From the NCBI RefSeq assembly GCF_007954585.1, contig NZ_CP042382.1, positions 3,038,001 to 3,102,000 of the forward strand: 64,000 bases of DNA. The letters run 5' to 3'. The notes below the pieces were generated by a model. That model was given only the letters and a program-made list of their open reading frames with translations, did no database searches and was not told where the DNA came from. A program made the translations under genes and the position numbers. This DNA is from Pistricoccus aurantiacus. GTDB taxonomy: Bacteria > Pseudomonadota > Gammaproteobacteria > Pseudomonadales > Halomonadaceae. Shown here piece by piece: positions 28,686-37,997 of this stretch (the first letter of the stretch is position 1; each line of letters begins with the position of its first letter).

Positions 28686-28924
28686 GGGCGAGCTCCAGGC
28701 TTGCCTCCAGGGTTCTCGACCTTATTTCTTGCATGCTCTGACTTGTTGAGTTTTTCCTCGACACTCATGACCCGAGCCTCTTCTTCGAGCATGACCGGAA
28801 TCTCGTCGCGTATCGGAAACGCCAAGCCGTGATAATGGCAGCGCAGCTCCGCGTTTTGACGGTCATACTTCAACTTGCCTTGACACAGCGGGCAGACCAG
28901 CATAGCCAGCAGTTCCTTGTCCAT
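28682..28924 (-). CDS. Trm112 family protein
   Basis: An 80-residue zinc-ribbon-like protein with [11 protein letters not shown] and a later [21 protein letters not shown], as in the Trm112 family (YcaR in E. coli). Eukaryotic members activate methyltransferases; the bacterial role is unclear. The second zinc pair is not complete (one Cys plus His). It is tightly packed between lpxK (3-nt gap) and kdsB. Confidence 0.9.
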   Translation of the reverse strand: MDKELLAMLVCPLCQGKLKYDRQNAELRCHYHGLAFPIRDEIPVMLEEEARVMSVEEKLNKSEHARNKVENPGGKPGARP

Positions 28925-28927
28925 TCC

Positions 28928-29953
28928 TCACCTCTCGCATTGTTGAGTCAACATGTCGAGCCTTCGGGACAGCCAGTCGATGAAGGCCTGATTCGGCTGC
29001 GCTTCTATCTCCAAGGCCCAATAGCGCTCATCCGCAAAGCCACGACACTTTACCGCATCCTTGGCGGTCATCACGATGGGCATCGCGGACTGATCCGGCG
29101 TCCCATCGAATTGCAGATCCTGGGGACGATAGCGATGGTGATCCGCGAATCCATGAACCACGGGCTCGAGTCCCAGCGCATCTAGGGTCGCGAAAAAGCG
29201 CGCGGGGTTGCCGATTCCCGCCACGGCATGCACCTCTCTCGCAAAGGGTAGCGGCGTAACGGGCCGGATGCTATCGTCTCTCAGGTAGCGCCAACGGATG
29301 GGCACCAGGGCCATGGTGAAATAATTCTCCGAGGGTGGAACGCGGGGTTTACCGTTGACGATTAGCGCATCCACCGTTGCCAGCCGCGACAGCGGCTCCC
29401 GCAGCGGTCCCTCGGGAAGACAGCGTCGGTTACCGAAGCCGCGCTCGCCGTCCACCACCACCAGCTCGATGTCCCGCCCCAGAGCGAGATGCTGCAGGCC
29501 ATCGTCGCTCAAGAGGATATTGCAGTTTTCCTCGAGCAGACGCCTGGCGCCACGAGGACGATCCGGGTCCACCATCACAGGAGCGCCCGTCTGAGCCGCC
29601 AGCATCGCCGGCTCGTCGCCGCAGGCTTCGACCGCTGTCGTGTCGGTCACCAGCAGCGGATAAACCTCGCTCCTGCCGCCGTAGCCCCGAGAAAGGATAC
29701 CCGGGCGCCACCCACGTTCCTTCAGAAACCGCGCCAGCCAGGCCACCAGGGGGGATTTACCGGTGCCTCCTACGGTGATATTGCCCACCACGATGACCGG
29801 CACAGGCGCCCGCCACACAGTCTTCTTGCCTTTGTGATAGTGCTGTCGCCGCCGATTGACAAAATAACGGTATAAAATCGACAGGGGCCTGAACAGCTTG
29901 AGCCAGCGCGCCTCTCGGTACCAGGCAGCGACGATTCTGTCTTCCAGGCTCAC
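28928..29953 (-). CDS. lpxK: Tetraacyldisaccharide 4'-kinase
   Basis: A 341-residue kinase that phosphorylates the 4' position of lipid A precursor at the inner membrane. P-loop GNITVGGTGKSPLV near residue 56 and the DDGLQH motif following. The start is GTG 29953, overlapping the msbA stop as GTGA, which couples the flippase and the kinase. The same msbA-lpxK pairing exists in E. coli. Confidence 0.96.
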   Translation of the reverse strand: MSLEDRIVAAWYREARWLKLFRPLSILYRYFVNRRRQHYHKGKKTVWRAPVPVIVVGNITVGGTGKSPLVAWLARFLKERGWRPGILSRGYGGRSEVYPLLVTDTTAVEACGDEPAMLAAQTGAPVMVDPDRPRGARRLLEENCNILLSDDGLQHLALGRDIELVVVDGERGFGNRRCLPEGPLREPLSRLATVDALIVNGKPRVPPSENYFTMALVPIRWRYLRDDSIRPVTPLPFAREVHAVAGIGNPARFFATLDALGLEPVVHGFADHHRYRPQDLQFDGTPDQSAMPIVMTAKDAVKCRGFADERYWALEIEAQPNQAFIDWLSRRLDMLTQQCER

Positions 29954-31689
29954 GCCGGTTCCTGGAACTGCAGTTGATGCAGGGCGGCATAAGCCCCTTC
30001 GTTAGCCATCAGTTCCTGATGGCTGCCGCGCTCGACGATGCGCCCCTGGTCCATGACCAGTATGCGATCCGCGCGCTCGATGGTCGAAAGCCGATGAGCG
30101 ATCACGAAGGTGGTACGCCCACGACAGACTTCCTCCAGCGCCATCTGAATATAGCGTTCGGACTCCGTGTCCAGGGCGGAGGTGGCCTCGTCGAGTATCA
30201 GAATCGGCGCGTCCTTGAAGATTGCCCGGGCGATGGCCAGGCGCTGGCGCTGACCGCCGGACAGCATGACACCGTTATCCCCCACCAGAGTGTCGTAGCC
30301 TTGGGAAAGCTCCTTGATGAATTCATCCGCGTAAGCGGCCTTGGCGGCGGCGACGACGGCGTCGCGATCCGCGTCCGGATACCCGTAGGCGATATTCTCC
30401 GCGATAGAGGTATTGAACAGGGTGACCTGCTGGGAAACCAGGGCGATCTGCCGGCGCAAGGCGGACAACTGGTAGTCTTCGATGGGCTGGTCGTCGATGG
30501 TGATACGCCCTGCGGTGGGTCGGTAGAAACGCGGCAACAGGTTGACCAGGGTCGACTTGCCGCTACCGGAACGCCCGACGATGGCGATCATTTCCCCTGC
30601 CGCCACATGAAGATCGATACCGTGCAGGATCTCCGGTTGATCCTCCGCGTAACGAAAGCGAATACCCTCGAAGTCTACCTTGCCTTCGAAGCGCTCCGGC
30701 AACCGCGTGCCCGGGTCCGGCTCCTCGGGTTCATCGAGCAGACCGAACAGTTCGTCCGAGGCAGCCAGACCGCGCTGCACGATACTGTTCACGTCCGTCA
30801 GCTCGCGTATCGGCTTCGCCATCAAGGCAGCGGCGGTAATGAAGGCAACAAACTCTCCGGCGGTCATGTTCGCCATCAGCGCCGGCGACATGGCGAGCCA
30901 CACCAGCGCCGCCAGGGCCAGAGCCACCAGCAACTGGATGACCGGCGTACTGATCCCCTTGGTCAGGGCCTCCTTGAGACTCTGCTGACGATTGTACTCG
31001 CTGGCGGCGATGAAACGGCGCTTTTCGTAGTCTTCCGCCCCGTGAGTACGCACCACCCGATACCCCGTCAGCGCTTCCGAAGCCACATGAGTCACGTCCC
31101 CCATGGAGCGCTGAATGCGTCGGGATATACGCCTGAAGCGCTTGCTGGTGTAGTTCACCACCAGGCCGATCAGCGGCGTTATCACCAGAAACAGCAGGGT
31201 CAACAGTGCGTTGGTCCATAGCAGATAACCGACCAGGCCGATCACGAACAGCCCCTCCCGCAGCAGGATGGTGATCGCCTTGGTGGCGGCGCCGGTCACC
31301 TGCTCCACCTGATAGGTAAGCCGGGAAACCATGTGCCCACTGGAGTGCATGTCGAAGAAGCGTCCGGGCAGATGCAGCATATGACCGAACACCTCGCAGC
31401 GTAGGTGGTGCACCACGTTTCTCGCCACATCCGTCATGAAGAAGGTGCCCAGAAAGGTGCCGAGGCCGCGAAAGGCGAACATGCCCACCACGAACAAGGG
31501 AAGAAACAAGCGAAAGGCGGCATCCGGGTCCTGTATGCCGTCGATCAATCGTTTCATCATTTCCGCCAGGGCAGTGCTGGAGGCAGCGTAGATGGCGTAA
31601 CCCACCACCGCGATCAGAAATGCCTTCCAATGGGGTTTGACGTAGGCGAGCAGGCGTTTGTAGAGCGTCCAGCTGGAATGCTGAGTCAC
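29950..31689 (-). CDS. msbA: Lipid A export ATP-binding/permease protein MsbA
   Basis: A 579-residue half-transporter. Six membrane helices in the first 320 residues are followed by the ATPase domain with Walker A GRSGSGKST, signature LSGGQRQRLAIARA, and Walker B ILILDEATSALD. It flips lipid A-core across the inner membrane. The frame extends upstream, but GGAGA lies 4 nt before GTG 31689 and the GTG overlaps the comEC stop (GTGA). The Pseudomonas exbB/exbD-like pair at this place is absent. Confidence 0.96.
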   Translation of the reverse strand: MTQHSSWTLYKRLLAYVKPHWKAFLIAVVGYAIYAASSTALAEMMKRLIDGIQDPDAAFRLFLPLFVVGMFAFRGLGTFLGTFFMTDVARNVVHHLRCEVFGHMLHLPGRFFDMHSSGHMVSRLTYQVEQVTGAATKAITILLREGLFVIGLVGYLLWTNALLTLLFLVITPLIGLVVNYTSKRFRRISRRIQRSMGDVTHVASEALTGYRVVRTHGAEDYEKRRFIAASEYNRQQSLKEALTKGISTPVIQLLVALALAALVWLAMSPALMANMTAGEFVAFITAAALMAKPIRELTDVNSIVQRGLAASDELFGLLDEPEEPDPGTRLPERFEGKVDFEGIRFRYAEDQPEILHGIDLHVAAGEMIAIVGRSGSGKSTLVNLLPRFYRPTAGRITIDDQPIEDYQLSALRRQIALVSQQVTLFNTSIAENIAYGYPDADRDAVVAAAKAAYADEFIKELSQGYDTLVGDNGVMLSGGQRQRLAIARAIFKDAPILILDEATSALDTESERYIQMALEEVCRGRTTFVIAHRLSTIERADRILVMDQGRIVERGSHQELMANEGAYAALHQLQFQEPA

Positions 31690-34049
31690 GGCGTCTCCAT
31701 TGGAAGTTGTGAGAACGACGAGGCGGCGATGCCTGCCCCTGGCCTGGAGCGAAATTCTACCCGATGACAGTGCGCATCGACAGCGCCAACCCCAGGATGG
31801 CGCTGCGGCATCAGTTCGATCCCTTGAGCGCCGCCGAGCACCAGGCGTATGGCGCCATCCTGGGCGGTATTCCACTGGCAGCTCCCTTGCCGACGAAAAC
31901 GTCGAACGACCTGCGGCGCCGGATGATCGAAGCGATTGTCCCGCCCGGCGCTATAGATCACATGATGCGGCGTGAGCCGTGTCGCGAACTGCTCCCCGGA
32001 ACTGGTGCGGCTGCCATGATGGCCGGCTACCAGCACCTCCAGGGGCTGGCCATCCAGGGGTTGGCCATCAAGAAGCTGGCTGTCGCGGTTCAACAATCGC
32101 CGCTCGACCTCTCGCCCCGCGTCGCCGGTCACCAGCAGGCGCTGGCCTCCCGCCTCGACCAGCAGTATGCAGGAACGATCGTTTTCGGCGAACGCCTCGA
32201 GGCTTCCGGCGGGCGGCCAGAGAACCTGGAAGCGAACCTGATCCCACTGCCATCGCTGTCCTTGCCGGCAAGCGCGGTAAGGCACCTCGAGTTTCGAACC
32301 CTGGGGCGCTAGAAACTGCACGACTCGATGAGACTCCAGGGCGGCCAGCCCGCCGGCATGATCGAGATCCGTGTGGCTGACGACGACTCTGTCGAACTGT
32401 CTTCCCGGTGGCCAGAGTCCCGACAATGGCATATAACCCGAGGCAAAGCGCGGTCCGGTATCCAGCAGGAGTCGATGATGCGCGGTGCGCACTTCCACCG
32501 CCTGCCCCTGGCCGACATCGTAGACCCATACTTGGGCTACTCCTGGCGAAATCTCGGGAGCGCGTGGATTGAGCGCCAGCAACAGCAGGGCGAAGCTGCC
32601 GCCAATCCTTAACCGGCGGCTCAGTCCTGGCGCCGCCCAGAGAAACGCACTCAGCCCCAGCGCCAGGCCAAGCGGCAGGATCATCCAGGCGGGCGGCGTC
32701 CAAAGCGGCAATCCATCAGCCACCGCTTTCAACAAGAAATGCAGCCCCGCGGCGAGCTGACCAAATCCCCACCAGCATAGCGACGAGAGCGGCATGATGG
32801 GCCATGTCAGCCATCCCGCAAGACCCAGCGGTACCAGCAGGCTGCCGACCAGAGGAACCGCTACAAGATTGATCAACACCGAGCCCGGCGCCAGGCGGGA
32901 AAATGCCAGCAGGCTCGCCGCCGCCATCAGCGGCGCCAGCAACAACTGGGTGCGAAGAAGCGCCAAGCACCAGCCCTTGATGCCTCGGGGGCGCGTTCGC
33001 CCCCGCCAGATAAGGATCAGCCAGGCCACGGCAGCGAAGGAGAGCCAGGTTCCGGGGCGCCAGGCGGATAGTGGGTCGATCAGGATCACCAGCCCCAGCG
33101 CCAGCCAGAATCCCTGCCAGAGACCCGGCGAGTGTCTCCCGCTGGCCACCCATAGCCCTACCAGCGCCATGATCGACGCGCGCAGCGCCGGAGGTTCGAG
33201 TCCCGCCACCCAGGCATAGCCCAGCGCCGCGAGCCCCGCCAGTCCCCAGGGCCATACCGTCATGCGCCATCGCGTCGGCGTAAACAGCCGCGCGAGACCT
33301 CGGAATAGCCACAGCGCAAAGGTCGCTACCAGCCCCACGTGCAAACCGGATATCACCATCAGATGGGTGGTGCCGGTGGCGTTGAGCAGCGTCCAGTCCT
33401 CGTCGTTCAGACGCTCCTTGGCCCCCAGGGTCAAGGCGGCCAGCCAGCGTCGGGCGACCCCTTCGGACAGGCGTTCGTCCAGCGCCGCGAGCGCCGAGCG
33501 GCGCAGCGAAGGCAAGGCATCGTCAAGCCGTTCCGGTGGAGGCTGGGAACGCACGTAGCCGGTGGCGTCGATGCCTTCTCGCCATAGCCAGCGTCGATAG
33601 TCGAAAGTATTCGGATTGGTGAAACCGCCGGGCGGTCGCAGACGCGCGCTCAGCGCCCAGCGCTCTCCTACCCGCATGTCCGGAATATCGTAGAAGGTCA
33701 GGCGAATTCGACGCAGCCGCTCGCAGGAGGGCAGGCGCGAATCCTCCGGCTGGCAACGCTCCACCGCCAGCAGCAGCCGCGCGGCGCGGGGGCGAGGCTC
33801 CACTTCGAGAATTCTGCCTTGGATGCGAAGATCCTGCCGCGACAATCCCGAGGGCAGCTCCGCGCCCATGCCCAGCAATACCGGTAGCGCGGCCAGCGCC
33901 ATGACGCCCAGCAGCAGTCGCTGATGGACACGACCGGCCAGCAGCATGCCAAGTGCCCATATCTCGAAGCCCCCCGGCCAGGCCAGACGGCCAAGCGCGA
34001 CCCCCGCCAGGGCACTGATCGCCATCGGAAGGACGAATCCGATACGCAT
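31686..34049 (-). CDS. DNA internalization protein ComEC/Rec2
   Basis: A 787-residue polytopic membrane protein of natural DNA uptake. It has an N-terminal DUF4131 region, a Competence domain of about eight membrane helices (LMVISGLHVGLVATFALW at its start), and a C-terminal metallo-beta-lactamase fold with SHTDLDHAGG and GHHGSRTSSG. The full-length frame suggests a functional channel. Near the C-terminus DGQPLDGQPL comes from a 15-bp tandem duplication. No strong ribosome-binding site precedes ATG 34049. It is coupled to msbA, an unrelated function, as in E. coli ycaI-msbA. Confidence 0.93.
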   Translation of the reverse strand: MRIGFVLPMAISALAGVALGRLAWPGGFEIWALGMLLAGRVHQRLLLGVMALAALPVLLGMGAELPSGLSRQDLRIQGRILEVEPRPRAARLLLAVERCQPEDSRLPSCERLRRIRLTFYDIPDMRVGERWALSARLRPPGGFTNPNTFDYRRWLWREGIDATGYVRSQPPPERLDDALPSLRRSALAALDERLSEGVARRWLAALTLGAKERLNDEDWTLLNATGTTHLMVISGLHVGLVATFALWLFRGLARLFTPTRWRMTVWPWGLAGLAALGYAWVAGLEPPALRASIMALVGLWVASGRHSPGLWQGFWLALGLVILIDPLSAWRPGTWLSFAAVAWLILIWRGRTRPRGIKGWCLALLRTQLLLAPLMAAASLLAFSRLAPGSVLINLVAVPLVGSLLVPLGLAGWLTWPIMPLSSLCWWGFGQLAAGLHFLLKAVADGLPLWTPPAWMILPLGLALGLSAFLWAAPGLSRRLRIGGSFALLLLALNPRAPEISPGVAQVWVYDVGQGQAVEVRTAHHRLLLDTGPRFASGYMPLSGLWPPGRQFDRVVVSHTDLDHAGGLAALESHRVVQFLAPQGSKLEVPYRACRQGQRWQWDQVRFQVLWPPAGSLEAFAENDRSCILLVEAGGQRLLVTGDAGREVERRLLNRDSQLLDGQPLDGQPLEVLVAGHHGSRTSSGEQFATRLTPHHVIYSAGRDNRFDHPAPQVVRRFRRQGSCQWNTAQDGAIRLVLGGAQGIELMPQRHPGVGAVDAHCHRVEFRSRPGAGIAASSFSQLPMETP

Positions 34050-34228
34050 GTCGACTATTCTCTTGCGGAATGACGGTGTGACCCGGAATAGCTGCCACGG
34101 GCCTGCCGTGAGCGTTTCACCGAGCTGGGAAACCTATCGGCAGACTTGTCAACATGGTGAAGCGGGGGCCATCCGTGGATAATGGATCGCTCATCCATCT
34201 CTCGATCTGATTGATCAGCGAACCCAGC

Positions 34229-34846
34229 ATGCCGCGTCGATTCCTGCAGCGCTATCTGCCTCACCCGGACGCTCTCAGGCGCAAAAGCTCATTGCGCTTC
34301 ATGGGACGCCTGATCGGCGATACATCCCTGTGGATGCTGTCTCGGCGCAGCGTCGCCAACGCTTGCATGGTGGGGTTGTTCAGCGCGCTGCTGCCCATCC
34401 CTTTTCAGATGATGGTATCCGCTCTCGGCGCCTGGCTATTGCGCTGCAACCTGCCGCTTTGCATGGCACTGGTATGGATTACCAATCCATTGACCATGCC
34501 GTTGATCTTCTATATGAACTATCGGCTCGGCGCCTGGACGCTGGGCAATCCGGTACGCGAGGTGCCTGATCAGCTGTCCACGGAATGGCTGGTGAGTCAG
34601 ATGCAGCATATTCTGCCTCCGCTGCTGCTGGGCTCGCTGATGGCCGCGGTCAGCATCGGGCTGATCGCCAATCTGCTGGTGCGCCTGATCTGGCGCTGGC
34701 AGGTCGCACGTAGCTGGAAGCGCCGCCAGCGGCGCCGGATACGTCCGAAAGCCATCGATCCAGAACAGACTAGGCAGGAGTCAGCCTGCCCGCATCCAGA
34801 CGCAGCACACGATCCTGATGGGCCGCCAAGCCCATATCGTGAGTGA
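34229..34846 (+). CDS. DUF2062 domain-containing membrane protein
   Basis: A 205-residue protein of the DUF2062 family, which has several membrane segments (about residues 50-75 and 80-100, and 130-155) and a basic C-terminus (RSWKRRQRRRIRPK). Function is unknown. ATG 34229 is used; an in-frame TTG at 34211 is a weaker option, and no good ribosome-binding site is visible. It diverges from comEC, and its last 25 codons run into the 3' end of lolD on the other strand. Confidence 0.85.
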   Translation: MPRRFLQRYLPHPDALRRKSSLRFMGRLIGDTSLWMLSRRSVANACMVGLFSALLPIPFQMMVSALGAWLLRCNLPLCMALVWITNPLTMPLIFYMNYRLGAWTLGNPVREVPDQLSTEWLVSQMQHILPPLLLGSLMAAVSIGLIANLLVRLIWRWQVARSWKRRQRRRIRPKAIDPEQTRQESACPHPDAAHDPDGPPSPYRE

Positions 34847-35480
34847 CGATCACAAAGGCGCAGGCGGTGGTGCTGGCCAGTTCATCCATCAGGGCCAGGA
34901 TACTGGCGGCGGTGTGCTGGTCCAGGTTGCCCGTAGGCTCATCCATCAGCATCACGCTGGGATCCGTCACCAGGGCTCGGGCGATGGCCACCCGCTGACG
35001 TTCTCCCCCGGACAGTTCCCCTGGCTTGTGCTCGCTTCTCGCCTGCATGCCGACCTTGGCGAGTATTCCCCGAGCGCGCTCCTTGGCCTCACGCCGGGAT
35101 TGGCCGCGCACGATCAGCGGAAGAGCAGCATTCTCCACCGCGGTCAATTCCGCCAGCAGATGATGGAACTGATAGACGAAGCCGATATGACGATTGCGAA
35201 AGCGTCCCAGCGCCGCTTCGCCCAGGACCGACAGATCCTGATCGGCTACCCGCACGCGCCCGCGGCTGGGGCGATCGAGGCCGCCGAGCAGGTTGAGCAG
35301 CGTCGTCTTGCCGGAGCCGGAGCTGCCTACCACCGCAACTCGCTCGCCGGCGCGCACCTCGAGCTCGAGGTTTTCGAGCACGGTGATATCCTGGGGCCCT
35401 TCGCTGTAGATACGGGTCAGATTCTCGCAGCGCAGCATGGTCTTGCGGCCTGCTTCCTGAATCGCGGCGTTATCGGCCAT
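34770..35480 (-). CDS. lolD: Lipoprotein-releasing system ATP-binding protein LolD
   Basis: A 236-residue ABC ATPase that powers extraction of outer-membrane lipoproteins from the inner membrane. Walker A GSSGSGKTTLLNLLGG, the LolD-type YQFHHLLAELTAVEN Q-loop, signature LSGGERQRVAIARAL and Walker B VMLMDEPTGNLD. Start: GGGAG is 8 nt before ATG 35480; an upstream ATG at 35501 overlaps the permease stop. Its 3' end overlaps DUF2062 by 77 bp on the opposite strand. Confidence 0.95.
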   Translation of the reverse strand: MADNAAIQEAGRKTMLRCENLTRIYSEGPQDITVLENLELEVRAGERVAVVGSSGSGKTTLLNLLGGLDRPSRGRVRVADQDLSVLGEAALGRFRNRHIGFVYQFHHLLAELTAVENAALPLIVRGQSRREAKERARGILAKVGMQARSEHKPGELSGGERQRVAIARALVTDPSVMLMDEPTGNLDQHTAASILALMDELASTTACAFVIVTHDMGLAAHQDRVLRLDAGRLTPA

Positions 35481-35493
35481 GACGGGGTCTCCC

Positions 35494-36735
35494 TTATTCA
35501 TATCGCAGTACGTCCGCCGGCTGGATGCGCGAGGCGCGCCAGGCCGGGTACAAGGTGGAGAGGAAGGTCAGACCGAAAGCCGCCGCCACGATCTTGCCCA
35601 CGTCGGACCATTGGAGCTGGGACGGTAGATAATTGATGAAGTAGACGTTGGCATCCAGGAAATGAATCCCGAAGGTGGTCTCGACCCAGGCAATGACGTC
35701 AGACACGCTCAAGGCCAGCACCACCCCGGACAGCACGCCGATCAGAATACCGATGATGCCGATGGTCAGCCCCTGCACCACGAAAATGCCCATGATGGAG
35801 CCCGGCGTGGCGCCGATGGTGCGCAGGATGGCGATATCCGCCTGCTTGTCCGTGACCACCATCACCAGGGTCGAAACGATATTGAAGGCCGCCACCGCGA
35901 CGATCACCGTCAACAATAGGCCGATCATGCGCTTTTCCATCTGAATCGCCTGAAACAAGTTGCCGTGGGTGTAGGTCCAGTCGAAACCGCGATAGCCCGG
36001 GCCTAGCTCATCGATGATCGAGCGAGTGACCTGGCTGGCGGCGAACAGATCATCCAACTCCAGGCGCAGCCCCTGCACCGAATCTCCCAGACGGGCCAAC
36101 GTCTGCATGTCTTGTATATTGGCATAGGCAAGGCTTGCATCCAGATCCGCCCCGACGCTGAAGATACCGGTCACGTTGAAGCGCTTGAGCCTTGGAAAGA
36201 CCCCCGCCGGGGTAATCGAGGCCTCCGGCACCAGCAGGGTTACCCGGTCGCCGACCCCGACACCCAGCTGGTTCGCCAGCAGCTTGCCCAGCACGATGTT
36301 CCATTCCCCGGGCTCCAGATCGGAAAGCCGCCCTTCCTGCATATGGTCGTCGATGATCGAGACCTTGCTCTCGTAGGCCGGGTCGATTCCGTTGACCATG
36401 GCTCCCTGATTGCGCCCGCCGATGGAGAACATGCCCTGCTGCTGCACATAGGGCGCGGCGCCGATCACCCGCTCGCGCTTGGTCAGCCGCTCCGCCAGGG
36501 GCTTCCAGTCGGTCATGCCGGAGGGCTGTTCGATGCGAGTATGCGGCACCATGCCCAGCACCCGGGAACGCAGCTCCTGGTCGAAGCCGTTCATTACCGA
36601 CAGCACCAGAATCAACACCGCCACTCCCAGCATCAGTCCCAGCATGGAGGTCAAGGAAATAAAGGAAATGAAATGATTACGGCGTTTGGCGCGCACGTAG
36701 CGCAGCCCCAACATGAAAGGTAAACGATCAAGCAT
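35494..36735 (-). CDS. lolC: Lipoprotein-releasing system permease (LolC/LolE family)
   Basis: A 413-residue permease with an N-terminal membrane helix (about 25-48), a large periplasmic domain with the LPS/lipoprotein-binding segment, and three C-terminal helices (about 275-400). The N-terminal ISFISLTSMLGLMLGVAVLI stretch is typical. It works with LolD. Only one permease gene is present here, whereas E. coli has lolC and lolE flanking lolD. Gammaproteobacteria such as Acinetobacter use one permease (LolF) as a homodimer; this may be the same case. Confidence 0.92.
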   Translation of the reverse strand: MLDRLPFMLGLRYVRAKRRNHFISFISLTSMLGLMLGVAVLILVLSVMNGFDQELRSRVLGMVPHTRIEQPSGMTDWKPLAERLTKRERVIGAAPYVQQQGMFSIGGRNQGAMVNGIDPAYESKVSIIDDHMQEGRLSDLEPGEWNIVLGKLLANQLGVGVGDRVTLLVPEASITPAGVFPRLKRFNVTGIFSVGADLDASLAYANIQDMQTLARLGDSVQGLRLELDDLFAASQVTRSIIDELGPGYRGFDWTYTHGNLFQAIQMEKRMIGLLLTVIVAVAAFNIVSTLVMVVTDKQADIAILRTIGATPGSIMGIFVVQGLTIGIIGILIGVLSGVVLALSVSDVIAWVETTFGIHFLDANVYFINYLPSQLQWSDVGKIVAAAFGLTFLSTLYPAWRASRIQPADVLRYE

Positions 36736-36936
36736 TACATGAAGTCCTTGGTCAGCGGTCGCTCATGGTACGGGTTTTTCCAGGGCGCTGCATCGCCGGA
36801 TCATGCAAGAAGCCCTGGCGGGCCTGCATCAAAGGCAATAGCGAGTCTTGCAAAGCGGCAGAGACTGATCCTAAATTGCCTGCCTCGAGAAGCGCACCGC
36901 TACACGATACTAGCCACCAGCAAAAGAGCGACGACG

Positions 36937-37980
36937 ATGGCCAATTGCCTGTATCCGGAATGGCATCCCCAGGATGCCGTACAACTGACCTGGCCCGGCC
37001 CACAAAGCGACTGGGCGCCGCTGCTCCCCTGTATCGAAGCGACCCTGGAAACCGTCGCCCTGGTCATTGCTCGCTATCAGCCGGTGGTGATCGCGCTGCC
37101 GGACAAGCCGACCAGACAGCGAATCGAGGCTCGTCTGGAAAATCTGGGTATCCCCGCCAATCGGCTGAGACTCCATGTCGCGGCGAGCGACGATGCCTGG
37201 GCCCGGGACCACGGCCCCATCGGCGTGGCGCGAGACGGCAAGCCTGTGCTGCTCGACTACCGCTTCACCGGCTGGGGGGGCAAGTTTCCCGCCGCCCGAG
37301 ACGATGCCTTGAGCCAGGCCCTGGCGGATCAAGGCGCTTTCGCGGCGCCGCTGGAAACCCGCGACCTGATTCTCGAGGGTGGCGCCATCGACACCGATGG
37401 CCAGGGCACCCTGTTGACCACCAGCGCCTGCCTGCTCAACCCCAATCGCAACCGCGGCTTGAGCCGCAGCGATATCGAGGCGCGACTGGACAAAGAGCTC
37501 GGTATAGAGCGCTTCCTGTGGCTCGATCATGGCCATCTGGAAGGCGATGATACGGATAGCCATATCGACACCCTGGCACGCTTCTGCAATCCGCGAACCA
37601 TCGCCTACCAGGGTTGCGACGATGAAACGGATTCCCATTACGCTCCGCTGGCCGCCATGCAGAAACAGCTCGAGACATTCCGCCAGACGAACGGGCAGCC
37701 TTACCGACTGATTCGCCTGCCCTGGCCCCAGGCCTGTTTCGATCCGCAGGACGGTCATCGCCTGCCTGCGACCTACGCCAACTTCCTGATCATCAACGGC
37801 GCGGTGCTGATGCCCAGCTATGCGGATCCGGCAGATCGCCTGGCGCTGAGCGCCCTGGCAAGGGCCTTTCCGGATCGCGAGATCATCCCCATCGACTGTC
37901 GCAGCGTGATTCGCCAGCACGGTAGCCTGCACTGTCTGACCATGCAGCTGCCCCGGGGCAGCCTTTCTCAACCTTCTTGA
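36937..37980 (+). CDS. aguA: Agmatine deiminase
   Basis: A 347-residue pentein-fold hydrolase converting agmatine to N-carbamoylputrescine and ammonia. Active-site parts seen: ARDHGPIGV, EGGAIDTDGQGTLLTT, GHLEGDDTDSHIDTLARF, and the catalytic Cys in HGSLHCLTMQLP near the C-terminus. The open frame begins at 36739, but homologues begin at the ANCLYPEWHPQ segment, so ATG 36937 is used. It is paired with aguB 17 bp downstream; together they give putrescine from arginine through agmatine. The 200 bp upstream, shared with lolC, should hold both promoters. Confidence 0.95.
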   Translation: MANCLYPEWHPQDAVQLTWPGPQSDWAPLLPCIEATLETVALVIARYQPVVIALPDKPTRQRIEARLENLGIPANRLRLHVAASDDAWARDHGPIGVARDGKPVLLDYRFTGWGGKFPAARDDALSQALADQGAFAAPLETRDLILEGGAIDTDGQGTLLTTSACLLNPNRNRGLSRSDIEARLDKELGIERFLWLDHGHLEGDDTDSHIDTLARFCNPRTIAYQGCDDETDSHYAPLAAMQKQLETFRQTNGQPYRLIRLPWPQACFDPQDGHRLPATYANFLIINGAVLMPSYADPADRLALSALARAFPDREIIPIDCRSVIRQHGSLHCLTMQLPRGSLSQPS

Positions 37981-37997
37981 CTCGGAGCTCTCTGATC

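Noticed and set aside
31700-31975. Plus-strand frames around the comEC-msbA joint
   Set aside because: Antisense shadows of well-supported genes on the minus strand.
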